Positions 17,824 to 26,805 are shown, counted from the stretch's first letter. The stretch is 64,000 nucleotides of DNA from Acidobacterium sp. S8 (GCF_009765985.1 NZ_LMUM01000034.1:97508-161507); one strand, 5' to 3'. Translations and numbers: made by a program. Notes: generated from the sequence alone by a model not told the origin.

Positions 17824-18690
17824 TTAGCCGCCGCCCACTGAATTCTTAGCAAGTACCCTGTCTACTACGCTTTCCACATTCTGCAGGAAGCCGCTCTGTT
17901 GCATGGCAGGTTGTGGCTGAGTGTTCGGACCCAGTTCCTGCGCCAAATCGTTCCACTGCGACAGGGTAGACGAGACGGCAGCTACGTCCTTCTGCTCTCT
18001 TCGCGCTTCAGGGATAAACATGTAGGCGATCCAGATCGCAAGAGCAACAAGGGTGGCGATTCCGCCTGCGTTATAGGTCCACACGCGCAGGCCGGCAACG
18101 CTGAAGGCCGAAGCGACCAATTCTGCGGCCGCCATAACTCCGCTTCCCAGGCAGATACCAAATCCCCAGCTGCGATAAGACTGGCCGAGAGAATGGGCGC
18201 ATACCACCAGCAGAGACAACAGGCAGAGCACCAGGATGCTCATTCCGCTGCTGATGCTTGCGGCGACAGCGGGCAGGTGTGCCCCGGCCGGCAGGGCCGC
18301 GAAATCGATGCTGACCGAAAGTACGGAGATCCCGAGCGAAACCACGGCTGCCCAGCGGAAGAGAATCGAGCCCACCCGGCTGAGGCCGGGCAATGGCGCC
18401 ATGATGGAAAGGAAAATATCCCGCAGGGCAAAATACATTGCGACACAGCCAGCAATATATACAACCCAATAAGCTGCGGAAAATGCGCTCGTCTTTAGAA
18501 ACGCGCCCGGAATGATCTGCGGCGCATGGCTGATTCCTAACAAAAGGAATGCGCCGAATGTGCGAATCGCAAGAAAAACCTGAAAGGCGGGGAAAGAAGC
18601 CCTGCTCTTGAAACGAAGAGGAAAACAGAGAGCCGTCGCCCAAAGAAGGGGCTCAAGGTAGGACATCGCCGTGATGGGGGTAAAATTCAT
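17824..18690 (-). CDS. Polytopic membrane protein of unknown function
   Basis: 288 residues from the chosen ATG (MNFTPITAMSYLEPLLW); a GTG 27 codons earlier and an ATG 8 codons later are alternatives. About seven membrane helices are predicted, followed by a soluble Gln/Asn-rich tail of some 60 residues (REQKDVAAVSSTLSQWND onward). The seven-helix count recalls sensory or light-input modules, but no motif supports that. It is divergent from the ATP-grasp-like gene across 260 bases. Confidence 0.65.
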   Translation of the reverse strand: MNFTPITAMSYLEPLLWATALCFPLRFKSRASFPAFQVFLAIRTFGAFLLLGISHAPQIIPGAFLKTSAFSAAYWVVYIAGCVAMYFALRDIFLSIMAPLPGLSRVGSILFRWAAVVSLGISVLSVSIDFAALPAGAHLPAVAASISSGMSILVLCLLSLLVVCAHSLGQSYRSWGFGICLGSGVMAAAELVASAFSVAGLRVWTYNAGGIATLVALAIWIAYMFIPEARREQKDVAAVSSTLSQWNDLAQELGPNTQPQPAMQQSGFLQNVESVVDRVLAKNSVGGG

Positions 18691-18952
18691 GCGCTGGTCC
18701 AAGCCACTGTATTCGACAATAATGCGAGATACGTCCGGCAACAAGACTGACTTTCCACAAAGTAGTAACACTCAAATTGTTACTAAAGCATGGATCATCA
18801 ATCGGATGAGCCGCATATCTATTGGTTGCTGGTTGCGGTCTAGGATGCCCTTTAGTCATACATTGTTGTCCTGCCGGGATGAAAAATATGTCCATTTCCG
18901 CGCTGCCAGCCATCATTGATTTGCGGTAACCTGTTGGCCGGGGCCGCATACC

Positions 18953-20182
18953 GTGATCGAATCCCTGCGCCGCGACTTTAACCAGCGCTTTCGTCCAGAA
19001 ACCTACCGCAGGATGCTGCATAGTCTGGACGCCTGCGTCCGCACTCATGTCAGCTTCCGCGTCGCAGAGACGCCTTGTTTTTTCCCAAAAAGCCTGATGG
19101 ACGAGATGGCTGAGATTGGAGCGGAACTGACACATCTTCTCGTCGAAAACGCTCCCTATCTTAAGGCTTCGCGGGCCATGATTCCGGAGCAGTTTCTCGC
19201 AGCGGACGAGACCGGCCATCCGCATTTCATGACTGCCGATTTCGGATTGGTGCGCGAAAAGGATGGCAAACTGTCGCCAAAACTAGTCGAAATGCAGGCT
19301 TTTCCCTCAGTTTTTGCCTATCAATTCGTGCTCAATGAGGTCTACCGCTCGGCTTTCGATCTGGATAGTTCGCTTGGTTACCTGCTCGGAGGCCATACGG
19401 AAGCGAGCTTTTGGAAGCTGATGGAGCGGGTCATTCTGCGCGGCCATCATCCTGAAAATGTGGTGCTTACGGAAATTGAGCCACTGAAACAGAAAACCTT
19501 GCCTGATTTCAGGGTGACGACTGAGCGCCTGGGAATCGAAATTGTAGACATCTGTGACCTGGTGCCAGACATTCAACCCGGAAAACAGACGCGTCTGTGC
19601 TATCGCAAAGGGAAAAAATTAATTCCCATACGCCGCCTCTACAACCGCGCCATTGTGGATGAGCTGATCGTTAAGGGAATTAGTTTGCCTTTTGATTTCC
19701 ATGATTCGTTCGATGTGGAATGGGCCGGGCATCCTAACTGGTACTTCCATATCAGCAAGTTCTCTATCCCGCACCTCGACCATCCTGCGGTTCCACCGGC
19801 AGTCTTTCTTGATGATTGGATGGCAGGCAGGAATAAAGATCGCCTGCCGCAGGATCGTAATAAATTGATTTTAAAGCCGCTATTCTCGTTTGCGGGAAAA
19901 GGGATTGAGTTTGCTCCTTCCGATGAGTTGCTGGCTTCGATTCCCAAGGCGGACCGCAGGGCATATCTTCTTCAGGAACGGGTACAGTTTGAATCTGTCA
20001 TCGAAACTCCCGAAGGTCCCACACAGCCAGAAATCCGCATTCTTTATCTGTGGCCGGATGGTGGGCATCTCGAACCCGTGCTTTCTCTGGTTCGACTGGG
20101 GAGGGGAAAGATGATGGGGGTGGACCATAACCGTAATAAGGAGTGGGTGGGCGGCTCCGCTGCCTTCTATCCGCACGAGTGA
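18953..20182 (+). CDS. ATP-grasp-like protein of unknown function
   Basis: 409 residues from a GTG start. Several stretches recall ATP-grasp ligases: NKLILKPLFSFAGKGIEF resembles the lysine plus glycine-rich nucleotide loop, YLLQERVQFE the adenine-contact strand, and LVEMQAFPSVFAYQF a metal-binding strand that, if so, precedes the nucleotide loop, as in circularly permuted ATP-grasp proteins of the glutathionylspermidine synthase type. No substrate can be named. The assignment is by eye and needs a profile search. Confidence 0.55.
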   Translation: MIESLRRDFNQRFRPETYRRMLHSLDACVRTHVSFRVAETPCFFPKSLMDEMAEIGAELTHLLVENAPYLKASRAMIPEQFLAADETGHPHFMTADFGLVREKDGKLSPKLVEMQAFPSVFAYQFVLNEVYRSAFDLDSSLGYLLGGHTEASFWKLMERVILRGHHPENVVLTEIEPLKQKTLPDFRVTTERLGIEIVDICDLVPDIQPGKQTRLCYRKGKKLIPIRRLYNRAIVDELIVKGISLPFDFHDSFDVEWAGHPNWYFHISKFSIPHLDHPAVPPAVFLDDWMAGRNKDRLPQDRNKLILKPLFSFAGKGIEFAPSDELLASIPKADRRAYLLQERVQFESVIETPEGPTQPEIRILYLWPDGGHLEPVLSLVRLGRGKMMGVDHNRNKEWVGGSAAFYPHE

Positions 20183-20331
20183 ATTCTGCGACTCCGTGGA
20201 ACATAGGAAGACACCTCTTGCGAACAGATTCGACCAGTAAACCTATGAAAAGTTGTTGTCCTTTGGTTATATAAACGGTGTAAACTTTGGTAATTCGGAA
20301 CAGGGCTTGATTTTAGGTATTTTGAAAGAGC

Positions 20332-20347
20332 GCCTGACCGGTCAGGC
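20332..20347. promoter_or_regulatory. Perfect 16-base palindrome before the PilZ gene
   Basis: GCCTGACCGGTCAGGC, ending 14 bases before the ATG. It could be an operator or a hairpin masking the ribosome site (GGGAG just after). Confidence 0.5.
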
Positions 20348-20361
20348 TCGGGAGCAGCGGA

Positions 20362-20694
20362 ATGGTATCGGAGAATTCTTATCCTTTTGAGATTAATGCA
20401 GAAGGAAACCGTTTCTCCATGCGATTTCCTCTCCATTTACCGGTTCGTATTCTTTCCGGAAATCGTGAGTTTTCAGGAACGACCGAGAATATCTCGGCGA
20501 ACGGAGTTCTTTTCCGTCTCACTGCCTCGATCCCGGTAGATGCGCCAGTGGAATTTTTGCTCGAGATTTCCGCAGATGAGCTTGGAGGACAGAATGCCGC
20601 CGCTGTTCACTGCTCTGGACGGATCATCCGTTCCTATCGAGAGCAATCAAATTGTTTTGCGGCAGCGGTGATTGATGAGTATCGCTTCCAATAA
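20362..20694 (+). CDS. PilZ domain protein
   Basis: 110 residues, a single PilZ domain. The c-di-GMP-binding signature appears as RFSMRFPLHLPVRI (the arginine cluster) and TENISANGVLF (the NxSxxG turn). It would act as a cytoplasmic c-di-GMP receptor. Its 3' end overlaps the start of the LuxR-type gene by about 20 bases, so the two are probably co-translated and may work together. Confidence 0.85.
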   Translation: MVSENSYPFEINAEGNRFSMRFPLHLPVRILSGNREFSGTTENISANGVLFRLTASIPVDAPVEFLLEISADELGGQNAAAVHCSGRIIRSYREQSNCFAAAVIDEYRFQ

Positions 20695-21505
20695 AAATGG
20701 ATATACGGATCAAACGATGAGCTCGGAAGCAAAGCAGAACACGCTGAATCATGCCGCAGTATCTATGAGTGGACCAGACGAATCACCATCCCCGAAGCGG
20801 ACCATCCGCCTGATTATGGCGGATTCTCAGGCGATCTATCGCGTTGGTATGCGAAAGGTCTTTGCCGTAGAAGAAGATATCGACGTGGTAGTGCAGGTCG
20901 ATAGCATTGCCAATCTGCAGATATCGCTTCCTCATCATCCGGCCGACGTGCTGGTAATGGAAGGCAATCTGCTCGCGGGAAAAGGTGCGGCGATCGCCGA
21001 TATCCTGCGACTTTCGCCGGATCTGAAGATCATTGTGCAGGCCACGGCTGCCGACGAGGCGCACACCGTCGAGCTTTATCGCCGGGGCGTTCGGGGAATC
21101 ATTCCACGGTCGATTTCGCCCGATCTGCTGGTGAAATGCGTGCGTAAAATTGCGGCGGGTGAGACCTGGATCGACAATCAGTCTGTGACGTGGGTCATCG
21201 AGGCGTATCGTACACAGGCTTCGGCGATGGCCAGCCCAAAAAACCAGCCCCGCCTGTCACCAAAAGAGCTTGCGATCATCAGCTGTATCACGCAGGGCAA
21301 GCGTAATAAAGAGATTGCTTACCAGCTGGGAACGAGCGAGCAGGTCATAAAGAATTATCTGCGCAAGATCTATGACAAGCTGGGCGTTTCCGACAGACTG
21401 GAACTGGCTCTTTACTGCCTGCATCACCAGATCCACACTAAGGGCATGGAACCGGATGCCAGGGCCAGCATCGAAGCTGCGCTCGGGGAACCGATTAAGC
21501 TCTAG
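20675..21505 (+). CDS. NarL/LuxR-type regulator with degenerate receiver
   Basis: 276 residues from the ATG inside pilZ; the ATG at 20717 is an alternative. After a 40-residue variable leader comes a receiver-like domain (IRLIMADSQAIYRVGMRKVF) and then a LuxR HTH (LSPKELAIISCITQGKRNKEIAYQLGTS). The phospho-acceptor position in ADVLVMEGNLL is Glu rather than Asp, and the conserved lysine of GYLLK is Arg (GIIPRS). The protein is therefore unlikely to be switched by phosphorylation; the Glu may mimic the phosphorylated state. No histidine kinase is adjacent. Confidence 0.82.
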   Translation: MSIASNKNGYTDQTMSSEAKQNTLNHAAVSMSGPDESPSPKRTIRLIMADSQAIYRVGMRKVFAVEEDIDVVVQVDSIANLQISLPHHPADVLVMEGNLLAGKGAAIADILRLSPDLKIIVQATAADEAHTVELYRRGVRGIIPRSISPDLLVKCVRKIAAGETWIDNQSVTWVIEAYRTQASAMASPKNQPRLSPKELAIISCITQGKRNKEIAYQLGTSEQVIKNYLRKIYDKLGVSDRLELALYCLHHQIHTKGMEPDARASIEAALGEPIKL

Positions 21506-21508
21506 CCT

Positions 21509-21982
21509 CTAATCAGTTACGCTGCCACGTGCCTCTTCGAGCAGGGCAATCAGTGTCGTGAGCTTTTCACGGCTCATGTGGCCCAGAATTTCCTTCACGC
21601 TATCATTCACGACAGGATCCATGTCTTTGAGCAGCCGGAGTCCTTCCGCCGTGATGGTAGCGTAGATGACCCGGCGATCTTTTGGATCGCGTTTGCGCTT
21701 GATGAGCTTTTGCTTTTGCAGGCGGTCGAGCAGGCGAGTGATATCAGGATCGCTGCTGACAAGCCGTTCGCCTATCTCGGAGCATCGCATACCGGCATCG
21801 CCGGCGCCACGCAAAATGCGTAACACGTTGTATTGAGTCGGGGTAACTCCGTGCGGCTTGAATAGCTGCTGCGAATAGTGCTGCAAGCGATCCGAAGTTC
21901 GCCGTATGTTCAGCAGAGCTTCTTCTTCCAGCGTAACGAACGGGCGGGTTTGTTTGATTTCTTCCTGTAATTTGCTGACCAT
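21509..21982 (-). CDS. MarR family transcriptional regulator
   Basis: 157 residues from the ATG with AAAGG upstream; the track adds 20 basic residues. The winged helix is clear: GVTPTQYNVLRILRGAGDAGM, then CSEIGERLVSSDPDITRLLDRLQKQKLI as recognition helix and KRKRDPKDRRVIYATITAEG as wing. MarR proteins are dimeric repressors often released by small phenolic ligands. It follows yceI on the same strand with an inverted repeat in the gap, so it may regulate yceI. Confidence 0.9.
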   Translation of the reverse strand: MVSKLQEEIKQTRPFVTLEEEALLNIRRTSDRLQHYSQQLFKPHGVTPTQYNVLRILRGAGDAGMRCSEIGERLVSSDPDITRLLDRLQKQKLIKRKRDPKDRRVIYATITAEGLRLLKDMDPVVNDSVKEILGHMSREKLTTLIALLEEARGSVTD

Positions 21983-22001
21983 GAGCGCCTTTACATGGAG
22001 A

Positions 22002-22033
22002 CGGCGTGCTCTCCCGTGCCGGGCAGCACGCCG
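22002..22033. promoter_or_regulatory. Inverted repeat between yceI and marR
   Basis: CGGCGTGCT, 14 bases, AGCACGCCG. There is no T run, so it is a weak terminator candidate; it may be an operator or an attenuating hairpin ahead of marR. Confidence 0.4.
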
Positions 22034-22053
22034 AACTAACATTATGACAGTTT

Positions 22054-22650
22054 TTACAGCTTGATCAGTTCGATATCCAATTCGACCTTAACATCGTCTC
22101 CGACAACAGAGTCGCCAGACTTCAGGCTGCCATTCCATGTAAGTCCAAAATCCTGCCGGTGAATGGTTGTCGTTCCCGAAAAAGCGCGGCGGATTTTGCC
22201 ATAGGGGTCGGCCTGCTCCTTGCTGGGGCCGTCGAGCGCCAGGGTGACAGATTTGGTGACACCGTGAAGCGTGAGGTCGCCGGTGAGTTGCAGCTGCCCG
22301 TTACTGTTCGACAGGCTCTTGCTGACGAAGGTCATCTGCGGGTATTTCGCGGCATCGAAGAAGTCGGGACTCTTGAGATGCGTATCGCGCTGCGCCACGC
22401 CGGTGTCAATAGTGGTGATATCAATCGCCGCGTTCGTGCTGGACTTCGTGAGGTCCTTCTCGTCGAGAATGAGAGTGCCGTTGATGCTGCCGAAGCGTCC
22501 GTGCACGTTCGAGATGCCCATGTGACGGATGGAAAAGTCGGCCTCGCTGTGGGCCGGATCGATCTGCCATTTCGATACCTGCGCCGAGGCGGCAGACGCG
22601 ATGGCCAAAATTGCGGCCAGAACTGCGGATGTCTTTTTCAGAGCTTGCAT
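22054..22650 (-). CDS. YceI family periplasmic protein
   Basis: 198 residues with a signal peptide ending ASAASAQ. The lipocalin-like YceI domain is shown by WQIDPAHSEADFSIRHMGISNVHGRF, KSPDFFDAAKYPQMTFVS and LTLHGVTKSVTLALDG. Family members bind polyisoprenoid chains in a hydrophobic barrel; the cellular role is usually unknown. It is followed by marR. Confidence 0.93.
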   Translation of the reverse strand: MQALKKTSAVLAAILAIASAASAQVSKWQIDPAHSEADFSIRHMGISNVHGRFGSINGTLILDEKDLTKSSTNAAIDITTIDTGVAQRDTHLKSPDFFDAAKYPQMTFVSKSLSNSNGQLQLTGDLTLHGVTKSVTLALDGPSKEQADPYGKIRRAFSGTTTIHRQDFGLTWNGSLKSGDSVVGDDVKVELDIELIKL

Positions 22651-22813
22651 TGTGATCTTTCTCCAGGACTTCGTTGTCGGATCGCCAGAGTCGCTGGCGA
22701 AGTTAATATATAGATACGCAGAAACGATAATCGTTGCAACAAATATTTATCTGAAATAAATCAAATAGGATTGGCCGGACACTCTGGTAAGCTCCTAGAT
22801 TCGGGCCCTGACG

Positions 22814-24070
22814 ATGCCACCACCCCGTTACTTTTCCCATTTTCGGTCGCTGACATCGCCGCAACGGCATGCCTTTGCCGCCTGCTTTTTGGGCTGGTCG
22901 CTCGATGCCTTCGATTATTTCCTGCTTGTTTTCTGTGTTTCAGCGATTGCGGCCGACTTCCATGCGCGTGCCTCGGCAGTCGCTGAGGCGCTTTTTCTCA
23001 CGCTGGCTTTTCGCCCGGTGGGCGCATTTCTCTTTGGGTTCTTGGCAGATAAATGGGGCCGGCGTCCGGCGCTGATGTTGAATATTGCCTGCTATTCGAT
23101 CTTTGAGCTGGCATGCGCTTTTTCTCCATCGCTGCATAGTCTATTGATTCTCCGTGCGCTTTTCGGAATCGCCATGGGCGGGGAATGGGGCGTGGGCGCG
23201 GCACTGGCATTTGAGACGCTGCCGAAAGAAGGGCGCGGTTTCTTTTCCGGACTGCTTCAGGAGGGCTACGCCGTCGGATACCTGGTGGCGGCAGCGGTCT
23301 ATGCTGTGCTCTTCAAACCGTTTTCACATCTGATGTGGCACGGGCACGTCGTAGGCTGGCGTGGACTTTTTATCGTCGGTGCTGCGCCCGCGCTTCTTGT
23401 TCTGTATATCGGGCTCAAGGTTGAAGAGTCACCAGTATGGCGCGTCGGGCTGGGTGAAAAGACGAAGATCTCAGTTGCGAGCGGTATCCGGCAATACGCG
23501 CCTACGTTTCTTTTCCTGATCATTCTCATGGCCGGATTCAATGCCTTTTCGCATGGCACGCAGGATTTATACCCGACATTTCTGCAGAAAGATCATGGCT
23601 ATTCGGCTGCGCTGACGGGCGGTGTCGCCATCGTGTACAACATCGGAGCGTTGTTGGGTGGCATTCTCTTCGGCAGCCTGTCAGAACGCTTTGGGCGCAA
23701 GCGCGCCATCATCGCTGCTGCGTTATTAGCGCTGCCTGTAATTCCGTTATTCGCCTTTGGTCACTCTCTCTACGTTCTGGCGGCTGGAGCTTTCCTCATG
23801 CAATTCATGGTGCAGGGAGCGTGGGGAGTGGTTCCTGCTTATCTCACGGAGTTGTCGCCGGGGCCTGTGCGCGCTACGTTTCCCGGGCTTGCCTACCAGC
23901 TTGGAAACCTGTTGACCTCGCGTAATGCCGTGCTGCAGGCAAAGGCAGCGGAGCGTTACGGCAGCTACGGGATGGTGCTTGCGGTGACCGTCTTCATTGT
24001 GGCGATCTTTCTTGCAATCGTTACCACGTTCGGACGCGAAGCGCGCGGAGTTGCGATGACGGTCGAGTGA
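22814..24070 (+). CDS. MFS transporter, metabolite:H+ symporter type
   Basis: 418 residues with twelve predicted helices. GWSLDAFDYFLLVF in helix 1 and GFLADKWGRRPALML between helices 2 and 3 are typical of the NanT/ShiA-like sugar-acid and aromatic-acid symporters. A second related motif, GSLSERFGRKRAII, follows helix 8. The substrate is not predictable from sequence alone. It stands alone with no catabolic partner. Confidence 0.88.
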   Translation: MPPPRYFSHFRSLTSPQRHAFAACFLGWSLDAFDYFLLVFCVSAIAADFHARASAVAEALFLTLAFRPVGAFLFGFLADKWGRRPALMLNIACYSIFELACAFSPSLHSLLILRALFGIAMGGEWGVGAALAFETLPKEGRGFFSGLLQEGYAVGYLVAAAVYAVLFKPFSHLMWHGHVVGWRGLFIVGAAPALLVLYIGLKVEESPVWRVGLGEKTKISVASGIRQYAPTFLFLIILMAGFNAFSHGTQDLYPTFLQKDHGYSAALTGGVAIVYNIGALLGGILFGSLSERFGRKRAIIAAALLALPVIPLFAFGHSLYVLAAGAFLMQFMVQGAWGVVPAYLTELSPGPVRATFPGLAYQLGNLLTSRNAVLQAKAAERYGSYGMVLAVTVFIVAIFLAIVTTFGREARGVAMTVE

Positions 24071-24308
24071 AGGTTTTGCCTGCAGGTGCGAAATTTTTTC
24101 TAGGCGAGAGTCGAACCTGCGGAATGCCAGCCTATAAAACGATTGAATAATGCGGGTACGGCGCGGATGTACTCCTGGAACAAAAATTGCATCAGAGGAA
24201 AGTGTGTGTAGTTAGTGTTGTGTGGTCGAATTGGCAAACGTGACATCCAGAGGACGATGACGCTGAGCATCTCGGCAAATCGCTAGCTGTCGTGCTTGCC
24301 AAATTGAG

Positions 24309-24342
24309 CAAAAAGCGGCCCCCTTCGCGGGGCCGCTTTTAT
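24309..24342. terminator. Bidirectional terminator
   Basis: AAAAGCGGCCCC, CTTC loop, GGGGCCGCTTTT, placed between the MFS and GNAT genes and touching the GNAT stop codon. Confidence 0.92.
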
Positions 24343-24801
24343 TTATGCCAGTAAACGATAGCGGCATTTCTGACGTTGACCGAGAGCATAGCCGCCGTAG
24401 GTTGGAGGCAGGTTTACGATGTCCACGAATTCGGCTCCCGCCAGTTCGCAGCTGCGGCGTGAAGCGGCATTATCCGGATCACAGGTGATCCAAAGAGGAG
24501 CGATGTCGAGCTGACGCGCCAGCGGCAGCAATAGTCGAACCGATCGCGCCGCGTACCGGCGACCCCGATATGGTTCGTGTACGGCGTATCCGATGTGCCC
24601 GGAAAAACGCTCGATGGTGGAGTTGGTTTCAGCGCGCAGGTTGATGCGGCCCATTTCTTCGCTGGTATCCGCATGGACCATCAGGAAGTGATATGCGGGA
24701 ACTAGAAAAAATTTGTGAGGCTCGTAGCGGGAAAATTTCAGGACTAGATCTTCGTCGTGTAGCAAGCCTGGATCGATATGCGAATCGAGAGTCGTAATCA
24801 T
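24343..24801 (-). CDS. GNAT N-acetyltransferase, RimJ/RimL-like
   Basis: 152 residues. GHIGYAVHEPYRGRRYAARSVRLLLPLAR holds the acetyl-CoA loop, and DPDNAASRRSCELAGAEF is the conserved C-terminal part of GNATs that acetylate proteins or small amines. The C-terminus ends with a YRLLA strand. It is monocistronic; the substrate is unknown. Confidence 0.85.
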   Translation of the reverse strand: MITTLDSHIDPGLLHDEDLVLKFSRYEPHKFFLVPAYHFLMVHADTSEEMGRINLRAETNSTIERFSGHIGYAVHEPYRGRRYAARSVRLLLPLARQLDIAPLWITCDPDNAASRRSCELAGAEFVDIVNLPPTYGGYALGQRQKCRYRLLA

Positions 24802-24812
24802 AAGACGTTATC

Positions 24813-24885
24813 GTTTGAGCGAAGCGAGGTCTTGTTCTTTCTATAGTATCGAAGCAGATTTCTCGCTTCGCTCAGAGTGACAACG
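24813..24885. repeat. Dispersed hairpin repeat, family B copies 2a/2b in inverted pair
   Basis: TTTGAGCGAAGCGAGGT is an inverted core, and TTCTCGCTTCGCTCAGAG a forward core, about 30 bases apart between the GNAT and hppD genes. They are diverged from the 39-48 kb copies. Confidence 0.45.
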
Positions 24886-24920
24886 ATGCGCCGCCGATGC
24901 GGCAGCTCATTCAGCTTTCT

Positions 24921-26045
24921 TTATAGATTTCCGCGTGCTTCCTGTTCGCGTTCAATCGCTTCGAACAGCGCCTTGAAATTCCCCTTACCGAAGCTACGAC
25001 TGCCTTTGCGTTGAATGATCTCGTAGAACAAAGTGGGCCGATCTTCTACTGGACGAGTAAAGATCTGCAACATGTAGCCCTCGTCGTCGCGATCGACGAG
25101 GATGCCGAGCTGTTCGAGTTCCTGAATGGGCTCGTCAATCTTGCCGACGCGCGCTTCCAGTTCAGAGTAGTAACTGTGCGGAACCTTCAGGAATTCGACG
25201 CCTTGTTGTTGCAATCTATCAACCGTGTGCAGAATATTGTCAGTTGCAAGCGCGAGATGCTGTACGCCGGAACCGTGATAGTACTCAAGGTATTCTTCGA
25301 TCTGTGATTTTCTGCGGCCCTCCGCCGGTTCGTTAATAGGAAACTTTACGCGCCCGTTCCCATTGGCCATGACCTTCGACATCAAAGCCGAGTATTCCGT
25401 GGAGATGTCTTTATCGTCGAAGTGCTGGTAGAGAGAGAAGCCCATGATGTCCGAGTAGAAATCAACCCAACGATTCATCTCGTTCCAACCCACATTGCCC
25501 ACCATGTGGTCGATGTAAAGCAGTCCGACGGGACGGGCAACGGGATCATTTTCGACAACTCGATAACCCGGCATGAACGGGCCGCCATATTCCCTGCGTT
25601 CGACAAAGGTGTGGACCGTATCGCCATAAGTAGCGATCGTGGAGAGCTTCACGACACCGTGCTCGTCGCGGACTTCAAAAGGCTCGCGAACACTACGGGC
25701 GCCCCGCTTTGTCGTCTCTTTCCATGCCAGTTTTGCATCATCTACCCAGAGCGCGACGTCGTGCACTCCGTCACCGTGGCGATGCACATGCTCAGCGATT
25801 TCTCCATCTGGACGCAGTGGTGTTGTAAGTACGAATCGTACTTTTCCCTGCTGCAACACATAGGAAGCGCGGCTGCGAACGCCAGTCTCAGGGCCGGCGT
25901 ATGCCACAAGTTTCATGCCGAAAGCTACGCGGTAGTAATAAGCCGCCTGACGCGCATTACCCACGTAAAATTCAACATAGTCTGTTCCATTGAGGGGAAG
26001 AAAGTCTTTCTGAGTTTGTACTTCAGGGTGCAGAAGAGTGGACAT
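24921..26045 (-). CDS. hppD: 4-hydroxyphenylpyruvate dioxygenase
   Basis: 374 residues. It converts 4-hydroxyphenylpyruvate to homogentisate in tyrosine breakdown, using non-haem Fe(II). Two vicinal-oxygen-chelate domains are seen; iron ligands are expected at the His of LYIDHMVGNV, the His of GVQHLALAT and the Glu of RPTLFYEIIQRKG. The start is the second Met of the track ORF, preceded by GGGAG. It is divergent from pncA and phhA; homogentisate dioxygenase is not in the window. Confidence 0.95.
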   Translation of the reverse strand: MSTLLHPEVQTQKDFLPLNGTDYVEFYVGNARQAAYYYRVAFGMKLVAYAGPETGVRSRASYVLQQGKVRFVLTTPLRPDGEIAEHVHRHGDGVHDVALWVDDAKLAWKETTKRGARSVREPFEVRDEHGVVKLSTIATYGDTVHTFVERREYGGPFMPGYRVVENDPVARPVGLLYIDHMVGNVGWNEMNRWVDFYSDIMGFSLYQHFDDKDISTEYSALMSKVMANGNGRVKFPINEPAEGRRKSQIEEYLEYYHGSGVQHLALATDNILHTVDRLQQQGVEFLKVPHSYYSELEARVGKIDEPIQELEQLGILVDRDDEGYMLQIFTRPVEDRPTLFYEIIQRKGSRSFGKGNFKALFEAIEREQEARGNL

Positions 26046-26157
26046 CGAAGAGTACTCCCATTTCACTTAAGTTAGACGCGCCGTCTGTATCTTCGGATTA
26101 CCTGACATATGCGGCTGCGACCCAATACCATATACCCAGGGAAACACGCTTGACCAG

Positions 26158-26805
26158 ATGGCAGAGTATGAAATGCCGATAAAAATTACGGACCGTGACC
26201 TGCTGCTTGTCATCGACGTGCAAAACGATTTTTGCCCGGGTGGCGCGCTTCCTGTACCTCATGGAGATGAAGTGGTTCCTGTCATCCACAAGGTTTTGCC
26301 GTTGTTCCAGCATGTGATCCTCACGCAGGACTGGCATCCGAAAGGCCATCTTTCGTTTGCGTCGAGCCATGCAGGAGCGGAAGAATTTGTTCCAATCAAA
26401 GTTACATATGGAGAGCAGACGTTATGGCCCGACCATTGCGTGCAGGGAAGCCGCGGAGCCGAATTTCATTCCAGTCTTGACACACAAAGAGCAGAGTTGA
26501 TTCTGCGTAAAGGATTTCGACGCGAGATCGATTCTTATTCCGCGTTTCAGGAAAATGACCGCGCGACGAAGACGGGACTGGATGGACATTTGCGCGAACG
26601 CGGGATTGAGCGCGTCTTTCTTGCGGGACTCGCTTATGATTTCTGCGTGCGCTACTCAGCGGTGGATGCGCGTGCGGCTGGATTTGCAGCTTTTGTCATA
26701 GCAGACGCTTGCCGGGCGATTGATTTGCAGGATTCGGTTGAGGCTACGCGAAGGGACTTTGCGGCTGCCGGCGTAGAGGAAATTGCGGTGGGGGAGCTTT
26801 CCTGA
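26158..26805 (+). CDS. pncA: Nicotinamidase
   Basis: 215 residues of the isochorismatase fold. The catalytic triad is D20 (in VIDVQNDF), K118 (RKGF) and C163 (AYDFCVRYSA); DWHPKGHLSF at 58-67 is the metal-binding loop. It hydrolyses nicotinamide to nicotinate for NAD salvage. It lies 26 bases upstream of the extended phhA frame and may share its transcript. No other NAD salvage gene is nearby. Confidence 0.93.
   Translation: MAEYEMPIKITDRDLLLVIDVQNDFCPGGALPVPHGDEVVPVIHKVLPLFQHVILTQDWHPKGHLSFASSHAGAEEFVPIKVTYGEQTLWPDHCVQGSRGAEFHSSLDTQRAELILRKGFRREIDSYSAFQENDRATKTGLDGHLRERGIERVFLAGLAYDFCVRYSAVDARAAGFAAFVIADACRAIDLQDSVEATRRDFAAAGVEEIAVGELS

Noticed and set aside
24095-24125. tRNA-like T-arm on the minus strand (GGTTCGACTC)
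   Set aside because: The T stem has a mismatch and a G-T pair, and no acceptor stem, anticodon arm or CCA-compatible end can be built around it.
3835-24272. Shared 14-mer GACGCTGAGCATCT at 3835 and 24259, each shortly before a terminator
   Set aside because: Two copies of 14 bases without extended similarity are too little to call a repeat family.
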